From: Actinomycetota bacterium
GTDB taxonomy: Bacteria > Actinomycetota > Actinomycetes > Nanopelagicales > Nanopelagicaceae
Length of the DNA stretch: 12,450 nt
Reading direction: 5' to 3'
Assembly: GCA_009701085.1 (NCBI GenBank)
Contig: WLKV01000006.1
Coordinates: forward strand, 1 to 12,450
The notes below the pieces were generated by a model. It was not told the DNA's origin. It searched no databases and saw only the letters and a list, made by a program, of their open reading frames with translations. Positions 7,446-12,450 of the stretch are shown one piece after another (positions within the stretch are counted from its first letter, which is position 1; each line of letters opens with the position of its first letter). A program made the translations under genes and the position numbers.

Positions 7446-8050
7446 ATCGCGCTCAGCTCTTGCGTCGCATTGGTGCGCGAAATCAACTTCTTCTCATCGG
7501 GATATGCCAGCTTCTCAATAATTTCTTCTAGCGGGAACCATGCAACTTCATCAACTTCAGTCTCTTGAGCTGCAAGCAACCCACCGCTTTCACGGAAGAG
7601 ATAGTGATGAACAGTTTTGTGAATTCGTTTTCCGCCGGCCATAAACCAGAAATCAATGACGCCGAGAGATTTTTCAATGATTGATTCAATTCCGGTCTCT
7701 TCTTGAACTTCTCGAAGTGCGGCTTGCTCAGGAGTTTCACCTTCTTCAATATGGCCCTTTGGAAGTGACCAGAGAATTCTTTTACCTGAAGCATCTTTCT
7801 GATCGCGACGGCCGATAAGAAGTCCGAGCTTTCCGGTTGTATCAACGACGAGCCCGCCCGCACTGACCTCATCGACGCGCTTGGCATAGGGAGGCTTCGG
7901 CTTTGTATTTTTCGGCGCAGCTTTAGGGGTCTGCGAAGAAGGGTTGGGTGAGGTCGTTAAATCTTGAGATTGCGGAGAGCGATTAGCTGGGCGCCTGCGC
8001 CTGCGTTTCTTTTTCGTACCTTCGCTGCCCGCACTAGGTGCCGGGGTCAT
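7442..8050 (-). CDS. NUDIX hydrolase with a basic, disordered N-terminal tail
   Basis: This 202-residue protein carries a complete Nudix box at residues 99-121: Gly99, Glu105, Arg113-Glu114, Glu117-Glu118, Gly120. It should hydrolyse a nucleoside-diphosphate-linked substrate with a divalent metal. The substrate is not evident. The syntenic M. tuberculosis gene is annotated mutT4. Residues 1-58 form a low-complexity tail rich in Lys, Arg, Pro and Ser with a five-arginine run (16-20), which could contact nucleic acid. It is the first gene of the minus-strand operon and its stop overlaps the DUF6049 start (ATGA). There is no Shine-Dalgarno; a TACGAT hexamer lies 6 nt before the ATG, suggesting a leaderless mRNA. 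A start further downstream would remove part of the tail, but the promoter position favours this ATG. Confidence 0.92.
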   Translation of the reverse strand: MTPAPSAGSEGTKKKRRRRRPANRSPQSQDLTTSPNPSSQTPKAAPKNTKPKPPYAKRVDEVSAGGLVVDTTGKLGLLIGRRDQKDASGKRILWSLPKGHIEEGETPEQAALREVQEETGIESIIEKSLGVIDFWFMAGGKRIHKTVHHYLFRESGGLLAAQETEVDEVAWFPLEEIIEKLAYPDEKKLISRTNATQELSAI

Positions 8051-8056
8051 GGAGTA

Positions 8057-8062
8057 ATCGTA
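8057..8062 (-). promoter_or_regulatory. Candidate -10 element of the minus-strand operon (leaderless NUDIX start)
   Basis: On the minus strand TACGAT is followed by TACTCC and the NUDIX ATG. The spacing puts the transcript start at the ATG. It lies in the 32-bp gap facing pcnA. The -35 region is weak (TCACAA, 18 nt upstream). Confidence 0.5.
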
Positions 8063-8068
8063 CGCGAC

Positions 8069-8074
8069 TACGCT
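8069..8074 (+). promoter_or_regulatory. Candidate -10 element of pcnA
   Basis: TACGCT is followed by 8 nt and then GTG at 8083, with no Shine-Dalgarno between. It overlaps the divergent NUDIX promoter region. This supports the GTG at 8083 over the upstream GTG at 8038. The -35 is poor. Confidence 0.35.
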
Positions 8075-8082
8075 TATCTATT

Positions 8083-9531
8083 GTGAGCGCTGAGAAGGTT
8101 AATTTAGGAGCAGCGGGCGAATTGGCTATTCGCTCCCTGATCGAACGCGCACCCCTGGCGAGTTCTCTCGCTGAAGCATTTAAGAAAGAGGGATTTCGCC
8201 TTGCTCTCGTAGGCGGCCCTGTACGCGATGCAATTCTTGGAAGACTTGGCAACGATTTAGATTTCACAACAGATGCGCATCCGCACCAAACGAAGAAAAT
8301 TCTTAAATCGTGGGCAGATAACACGTGGGATACAGGAATTCTATTTGGAACAGTTGCTGGAAAGCGCGGAGATACCACTGTTGAAGTCACAACGTATCGC
8401 ACTGAAAAATATGAAGAAGATTCTCGTAACCCCGATGTTGAATTTGGCGACAACATTGAGGGCGATCTTTCGCGTCGCGACTTCACTGTTAACTCCATGG
8501 CGCTTGAATTAACAGGAGCTAAACCAGAATTTATCGATCCATTTAATGGACTTGCCGATTTAGCAGAGCGCACTCTTCGCACACCAGCAAGTGCACGACA
8601 ATCTTTTACAGATGATCCACTTCGCATGATGCGCGCTGCGCGTTTTGCCAGCCAACTAAACTTTACAATTGACGAAGAAGTACTTTCTGCAATGAGCACC
8701 ATGGCGAGCCGCATCTCCATTATTTCAGCAGAGCGCGTTCGCGAAGAATTTACAAAGTTATTAATGTCGCCGAACCCACGAATCGGAATCACAATTCTTG
8801 TAGATACAGGGCTTGCAGAGTTAGTGCTGCCAGAAATTCCTAAGTTGCGTCTTGAGATTGATGAGCACCATCACCATAAAGATGTCTACGAACATTCAAT
8901 TACAGTTCTTGAACAAGCAATCTCACAAGAAGAACGCCTCGGTGGACCAAACCTTGTCATTCGTCTAGCCGCCTTATTACATGACATTGGAAAACCAAAG
9001 ACACGCAATCTTCTCGAAGGCGGCGGTGTTTCATTCCACCACCACGAAGTCGTTGGTGCGCGTCTATCGAAAAATCGTATGAAAGCGCTCCGCTTTGATA
9101 ATGACACCATCGACGCTGTTGAAACCCTTGTGGCTCTTCATCTTCGCTTCCACGGTTATGGCGATGGCGAATGGACCGATTCAGCAGTTCGCCGATATGT
9201 GCGCGATGCAGGCGATTTACTTACACATTTACATGTTCTTACACGTGCTGATTGCACAACACGTAATGCAAAGAAGGCCGATCGCCTTGCTCGCACATAT
9301 GACGGACTTGAAGCGCGCATTGCAAAACTTGCAGAGGAAGAAGAACTTTCAAGAATTCGCCCCGATCTCGATGGCGCACAAGTGATGTCGCTGCTCGGAA
9401 TCAAACCTTCTGCAGATGTTGGAAAGGCTCTCGATTTTCTTATGGAGCTGCGCATGGAACATGGTCCGTTGGGTGAAGAGCGTGCAACGGAAGAGTTAAT
9501 GCAATGGTGGAAAGCTAGGCGACACCCTTAA
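8083..9531 (+). CDS. pcnA: CCA tRNA nucleotidyltransferase with HD domain
   Basis: This enzyme adds or repairs the 3' CCA of tRNA. The class II nucleotidyltransferase head shows GGPVRD (44-49), the metal-binding DLD (58-60) and RRDFTVN (131-137); DPLRMMRAARFA follows. The C-terminal part has an HD phosphohydrolase-like domain with HHHH at 262-265 and LLHDIGK with His300-Asp301. I place the start at GTG 8083, giving 482 residues, close to the mycobacterial PcnA length. An in-frame GTG at 8038 would add 15 residues unlike the family and overlap the divergent NUDIX gene. The gene diverges from the NUDIX operon and its last 17 bp overlap the convergent MFS gene. Mycobacteria keep the same divergent pair (pcnA and mutT4). 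Confidence 0.95.
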   Translation: MSAEKVNLGAAGELAIRSLIERAPLASSLAEAFKKEGFRLALVGGPVRDAILGRLGNDLDFTTDAHPHQTKKILKSWADNTWDTGILFGTVAGKRGDTTVEVTTYRTEKYEEDSRNPDVEFGDNIEGDLSRRDFTVNSMALELTGAKPEFIDPFNGLADLAERTLRTPASARQSFTDDPLRMMRAARFASQLNFTIDEEVLSAMSTMASRISIISAERVREEFTKLLMSPNPRIGITILVDTGLAELVLPEIPKLRLEIDEHHHHKDVYEHSITVLEQAISQEERLGGPNLVIRLAALLHDIGKPKTRNLLEGGGVSFHHHEVVGARLSKNRMKALRFDNDTIDAVETLVALHLRFHGYGDGEWTDSAVRRYVRDAGDLLTHLHVLTRADCTTRNAKKADRLARTYDGLEARIAKLAEEEELSRIRPDLDGAQVMSLLGIKPSADVGKALDFLMELRMEHGPLGEERATEELMQWWKARRHP

Positions 9532-10792
9532 GAAAGAATTTCTTGGGGCGCAACAAGATAGTTGCAACGAGCGCCCACGCCACTGAAATCATCAGCGGTA
9601 GAACCCAGGTATCTCCGCTAATCGGCAAGATCCAAGCAGCGATCAGTGCACCTGTAACGATTGCACCATTTACTAGGACGTCATAGACAGCAAAGACTCG
9701 ACCTCGGAATACATCATCAATCTTAGATTGCACAAGTGCATCGTTTGTCACCTTTACGCTCTGACCACAGAGCGCTGTGAAGAATGCGGTCAGTGCAAGT
9801 AAGAGTGGTGTTCGATCAATAACTAAGAAGAGTGCGCTGAGACTTGCTGCCGCGATAGAAAGTCGCATCCAGCGATGGCGACCAACTTTTCTTACGCCGT
9901 AAGGTGCAGCGACTGCACCGATAACAAAGCCCACCGCTGCGATGGTCAAAGTAAAGCTGAGTCCTGCAAGACCTGCTTCACTATCTGCAGGATCATTAAA
10001 TGTATTTCGTTCAAGCAATAAGGCAGTTAAAGTAAATGCAGTAAGCCCACCGCGATGAATTGCTGTTGCTGCGATTCCACGGGCAGCATCAGCATGCTCT
10101 TCTAGGAATCTAAAGCCATCGCGCATCTCGCGAAGTCCTTGCTTGAAACTTCCGCGGACAATCTCATGTGGAAGTGGGCCAATCTCATCTTTCTTCAGTA
10201 AACCCGCCAATAGCGCTGCTGCGAGAAAGCCGCATGCCCCAACGAGAATAATGATGGCGTCGGCATGATCTGCCGAAGCGCTGGCATCGAGCAAACGTCG
10301 AATACCGAGACCAATACCTCCGCCCAGAACAACCCAGACAGAACCACCTGTTACGGCGATTGCATTTGCTGAAATGAGAGATTGCGGAGTTGTCATCAAA
10401 GGAATTCCAGCAGAGAGTCCAGCGAGAATTAAACGATTTACTCCAAAGGCAACGAGAACAAAGATTGTGATTTCAAGACCTGTGTAATTGTTAAAGATAA
10501 GGAATGCGATCACGACCAGCGTGAGTGCGCGAGTGATATTTGCAAAGAAGATTGCTCGTTGTCGCGAGAAGCGATCGAGAATAGTTCCGACAAATGGACC
10601 CACAATGGAATACGGCAGTAAGACCACTGCAAATGCAACAGCTGCATTGACGGCGCTTGCTTGACGCTCTGGTGAGAAGAGAACAAAGGAGGCGAGTGCG
10701 CTCTGGAAAATTCCATCAGTTAATTGACCAGTCCAACGAACTCGGAGCAGGCGAAAGAGCTTTGCATCGCGAATAAGAGTGGCAAAGCCCAT
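9515..10792 (-). CDS. MFS transporter (MFS_3/EntS-like exporter family)
   Basis: This 425-residue membrane protein has about 12 hydrophobic segments in two halves, separated by a hydrophilic loop around residues 200-235. The MFS motif A appears as GTILDRFSRQR (69-79), with Asp73 and the basic residues at the cytoplasmic end of TM2-TM3. Overall it resembles the MFS_3 family of drug or siderophore exporters. The substrate cannot be predicted, and no biosynthesis or resistance gene is nearby. The 3' end overlaps pcnA by 17 bp tail-to-tail. It diverges from the DUF5318 gene across 43 bp. No Shine-Dalgarno precedes the ATG, but TACGCT lies 6 nt upstream, again suggesting a leaderless transcript. 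Confidence 0.9.
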   Translation of the reverse strand: MGFATLIRDAKLFRLLRVRWTGQLTDGIFQSALASFVLFSPERQASAVNAAVAFAVVLLPYSIVGPFVGTILDRFSRQRAIFFANITRALTLVVIAFLIFNNYTGLEITIFVLVAFGVNRLILAGLSAGIPLMTTPQSLISANAIAVTGGSVWVVLGGGIGLGIRRLLDASASADHADAIIILVGACGFLAAALLAGLLKKDEIGPLPHEIVRGSFKQGLREMRDGFRFLEEHADAARGIAATAIHRGGLTAFTLTALLLERNTFNDPADSEAGLAGLSFTLTIAAVGFVIGAVAAPYGVRKVGRHRWMRLSIAAASLSALFLVIDRTPLLLALTAFFTALCGQSVKVTNDALVQSKIDDVFRGRVFAVYDVLVNGAIVTGALIAAWILPISGDTWVLPLMISVAWALVATILLRPKKFFLKGVA

Positions 10793-10798
10793 ACGAGA

Positions 10799-10804
10799 AG
10801 CGTA
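10799..10804 (-). promoter_or_regulatory. Candidate -10 element of the MFS gene (leaderless)
   Basis: On the minus strand TACGCT is followed by TCTCGT and the ATG. Same geometry as for trxB, the NUDIX gene and the PBP gene. No clear -35. Confidence 0.45.
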
Positions 10805-10820
10805 GTTAAAGAAAGAGGAT

Positions 10821-10826
10821 TATTCT
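10821..10826 (+). promoter_or_regulatory. Candidate -10 element of the DUF5318 gene
   Basis: TATTCT lies 9 nt before the ATG at 10836, which would give a start at or within about 3 nt of the start codon. No Shine-Dalgarno is present. Spacing is looser than at the neighbouring genes, so this is weaker. Confidence 0.3.
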
Positions 10827-10835
10827 TCTCCTGCT

Positions 10836-11255
10836 ATGAAAACTAAGCGAGGGTTCATCGACTATTCACTTGATAAGCGTGCGACCTTGCTTGCGCTCTT
10901 CCGTGGAGTTGTCGATGCATGTGATGCAGATCCTTATCTGATGCGCGCTGCTAAATATCACGGTGAGAAAGCTGACCGAAAGTGCCCAGTCTGTAAGAAG
11001 GATTCACTTGTCGAGCTTCGCTACACATTTGGTGATCAACTCGGTCAATTCTCAGGTCGCATCAAGAATGGCGATGAGTTGAATGAGATGGAATCTGAGT
11101 TTGGTGAGTTTTCGGTCTATGTTGTTGAAGTCTGCCGTGATTGTTCATGGAACCATCTCTGTTCTACCTACTTATTAGGAGACGGTCGCGAGCGTAAAGC
11201 GCCCCGTAAACAACGAACACTTGAAGACGAGGACTTTGCTTCGCTGAAGCAATAG
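10836..11255 (+). CDS. DUF5318 family zinc-ribbon protein
   Basis: This is a small soluble protein of 139 residues with two CxxC pairs, CPVC (50-53) and CRDC (100-103), spaced as in a zinc ribbon. The central DQLGQFSGRIKNGDE segment (67-81) and the following acidic part match the actinobacterial DUF5318 proteins. The C-terminus is charged and probably disordered. In M. tuberculosis the homologue (Rv0049) lies directly upstream of the class A PBP gene ponA1, and the same pairing is seen here with a 23-bp gap. The function is unknown; the conserved pairing suggests a role tied to peptidoglycan synthesis. No signal peptide or membrane segment is visible. The gene diverges from the MFS gene. Confidence 0.88.
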   Translation: MKTKRGFIDYSLDKRATLLALFRGVVDACDADPYLMRAAKYHGEKADRKCPVCKKDSLVELRYTFGDQLGQFSGRIKNGDELNEMESEFGEFSVYVVEVCRDCSWNHLCSTYLLGDGRERKAPRKQRTLEDEDFASLKQ

Positions 11256-11266
11256 ATATTCACGAG

Positions 11267-11272
11267 TAGCCT
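11267..11272 (+). promoter_or_regulatory. Candidate -10 element of the PBP gene (leaderless)
   Basis: TAGCCT is followed by TGCCAC and the ATG at 11279. A partial -35 (CTGAAG, three of six to TTGACA) lies 17 nt upstream at 11244-11249, inside the DUF5318 gene. There is no Shine-Dalgarno. The PBP gene may thus be transcribed separately from DUF5318. Confidence 0.5.
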
Positions 11273-11278
11273 TGCCAC

Positions 11279-12450
11279 ATGCTAAAGACCAAGTTGATTC
11301 GTGCCGGAGTATTCCTTGCAGGATTCGGCTTTGTCGCTGGAGCAACTCTCTTCGCATTCGCCTGGTTCACGGTCTCAATCCCCGACCCCAATGCCTACGT
11401 CAATAGCCAATCAACAATCATTCAATATTCCAACGGATCTGAAATCGGTCGCATCGGTTCACAGAACCGACAGGTGCTTCCGTTAGCAAAGATTCCACTT
11501 CGTCTTCGTTACGCAGTGATGGCAGCTGAAGATCGCAACTTCTATTCCAACCGCGCATTTAGCGCGACCGGTATTGCACGCGCGCTTCTGAATAACTTGA
11601 AATCTGGTTCGCTCAACGGCGAAGGTGGATCAACCATCACGCAGCAATATGCGAAGACTGCATTCTTAACGCCGAGCCGAACAGTCCAGCGAAAGATTAA
11701 AGAACTCGTTATTTCGCTCAAGCTTGAGAATGCGCTAACAAAAGATCAGATTCTTGAAAATTACCTCAACACTATTTACTTTGGTCGTGGCGCTTACGGC
11801 GTGCAGACTGCTGCGCAGCAGTACTTCAACCGCAATGCCAACCAACTCACTATTTCTCAGAGCGCAATCGTGGCAAGTATCTTGCGCTCACCTGGTCTCT
11901 ACGATCCTTTCTACGGAGATAAAGAGCAGAAAGCACGAAACAAGGCGCGCCTAGAAAGACGTTTCGAATACGTCATTAGCGGAATGCTCGACAAGAAGTG
12001 GATCACCGAAGCAGAGGCAAAGGCAGCAAAGATGCCGATGATTGCTCCGCGCACAACATCAGGTCAACTCAGTGGACCTAAGGGTTACATCATCGATGCC
12101 GTTCAGAAAGAGTTGAGCAAACTTGGATTTACTCAAGACCAACTTCTTGTCGGTGGTTATGTCATCAAGACAACTCTTGATCAGCGCGCACAACAATCAG
12201 CAGTCGATGCGGTCAATAAATTCACTCCGTCACCTGCGCCAACTAATTTGCACACAGCGCTCGTTGCGATTCGCCCAGGAACGGGCGAAGTCATCGCGAT
12301 GTATGGCGGAAAAGATTATGTAGTTCGCCAACTTAACGACGCTACCCAATCTATTGCCCTCGCAGGTTCAACATTTAAGCCCTTTGCACTCGTTGCAGGT
12401 CTTGAAGCCGGAATCCCACTGACATCGATGTGGAACGGTGATTCACCACA
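11279..12450 (+). CDS. ponA: Class A penicillin-binding protein (transglycosylase/transpeptidase), 5' part
   Basis: The first 390 codons of a bifunctional peptidoglycan synthase are present and the gene runs off the window. A single N-terminal membrane anchor (about 9-31) is preceded by a short basic cytoplasmic tail. The GT51 glycosyltransferase domain follows: AAEDRNFYSN with catalytic Glu84, GGSTITQQ (116-123), RKIKE with Glu142, and ILENYLNTIYFGRGAYGV (158-175). After a linker, the transpeptidase domain begins, and its SxxK active site is visible as Ser364-Thr-Phe-Lys367. The SxN and KTG motifs would be downstream. The ED motif ends in YSN rather than the usual xxH, as I recall for actinobacterial members. 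It polymerises lipid II delivered by MurJ. The start is supported by position just after the DUF5318 stop and by a TANNNT box 6 nt upstream. Confidence 0.96.
   Translation, partial: MLKTKLIRAGVFLAGFGFVAGATLFAFAWFTVSIPDPNAYVNSQSTIIQYSNGSEIGRIGSQNRQVLPLAKIPLRLRYAVMAAEDRNFYSNRAFSATGIARALLNNLKSGSLNGEGGSTITQQYAKTAFLTPSRTVQRKIKELVISLKLENALTKDQILENYLNTIYFGRGAYGVQTAAQQYFNRNANQLTISQSAIVASILRSPGLYDPFYGDKEQKARNKARLERRFEYVISGMLDKKWITEAEAKAAKMPMIAPRTTSGQLSGPKGYIIDAVQKELSKLGFTQDQLLVGGYVIKTTLDQRAQQSAVDAVNKFTPSPAPTNLHTALVAIRPGTGEVIAMYGGKDYVVRQLNDATQSIALAGSTFKPFALVAGLEAGIPLTSMWNGDSP

Noticed and set aside
7216..7521. Plus-strand open frame of 101 codons across the DUF6049/NUDIX junction
   Set aside because: It is antisense to two well-supported genes and has no motif or convincing start site.
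8034..8792. Long minus-strand open frame of 252 codons opposite pcnA
   Set aside because: It lies wholly over the strongly supported pcnA region, its translation is Ser/Arg-rich with no recognisable domain, and it overlaps the 5' end of the NUDIX gene. It is a shadow of biased codon use.
8866..8877. Four consecutive histidines in PcnA, suggesting a tag or vector sequence
   Set aside because: The run lies in the expected EHHxHKDVYEH context preceding the HD domain of this enzyme family, so it is native.
9530..9544. Inverted repeat AAGAAA-GAA-TTTCTT near the pcnA/MFS overlap as a terminator
   Set aside because: The six-base-pair stem is entirely A/T-rich except for one G-C pair, the loop is 3 nt, and the following sequence is G-rich rather than a T-tract. 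It encodes the Lys-Lys-Phe-Phe-Leu end of the MFS protein.
1..12450. Mobile element, CRISPR array, phage, toxin-antitoxin or defence genes
   Set aside because: All sizeable frames are explained by core genes in a conserved order. No direct repeat arrays, transposase, integrase or tRNA-linked attachment site was seen.

Overview
The window reads as chromosomal DNA from a compact actinobacterium. Gene content and order match the conserved block on the parAB side of actinobacterial replication origins: parA-parB, cwlM, trxA, trxB, murJ, a DUF6049 protein, a NUDIX hydrolase, pcnA, then an MFS transporter, a DUF5318 protein and a class A penicillin-binding protein. The base composition by eye is in the mid-40s to about 50 % GC. 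Nearly every base is coding, genes overlap, and several proteins are shorter than their mycobacterial or streptomycete relatives. Together this suggests a streamlined planktonic lineage such as the freshwater acI group (Nanopelagicales). That placement is inference; no marker gene proves it.

Layout: (1) 1-1055, plus strand: the 3' end of parA and complete parB (chromosome segregation). (2) 8050 down to 1071, minus strand: a probable seven-gene operon in transcription order NUDIX hydrolase, DUF6049 membrane protein, MurJ lipid II flippase, thioredoxin reductase, thioredoxin, CwlM-type amidase homologue, PLP aminotransferase. The first two junctions are 4-bp stop/start overlaps, the others 27-42 bp gaps. 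It ends tail-to-tail with parB across 15 bp. (3) 8083-9531, plus strand: CCA tRNA nucleotidyltransferase (pcnA), diverging from the NUDIX gene across only 32 bp. (4) 10792-9515, minus strand: an MFS transporter whose 3' end overlaps the 3' end of pcnA by 17 bp. (5) 10836 to the end, plus strand: a DUF5318 zinc-ribbon protein and a class A PBP that runs off the window.

Functionally, the window joins chromosome segregation (ParA/ParB), cell-wall assembly (MurJ, CwlM, the PBP and probably DUF6049), thiol redox balance (TrxA/TrxB) and tRNA 3'-end maturation (PcnA). I saw no mobile element, CRISPR array, RNA gene or phage gene, and no non-coding stretch over 300 bases (the longest gap is 43 bp).

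The points most worth a second look are: a CwlM homologue that has lost amidase active-site residues and half of its first peptidoglycan-binding repeat; a stripped-down MurJ and a half-length DUF6049 protein; absence of the sigM/anti-sigma pair usually found between murJ and trxB; and a recurring TANNNT-6 nt-ATG arrangement at genes lacking a Shine-Dalgarno sequence, pointing to leaderless transcripts. No clearly new multi-gene system is present; this is mostly a conserved core region in reduced form.
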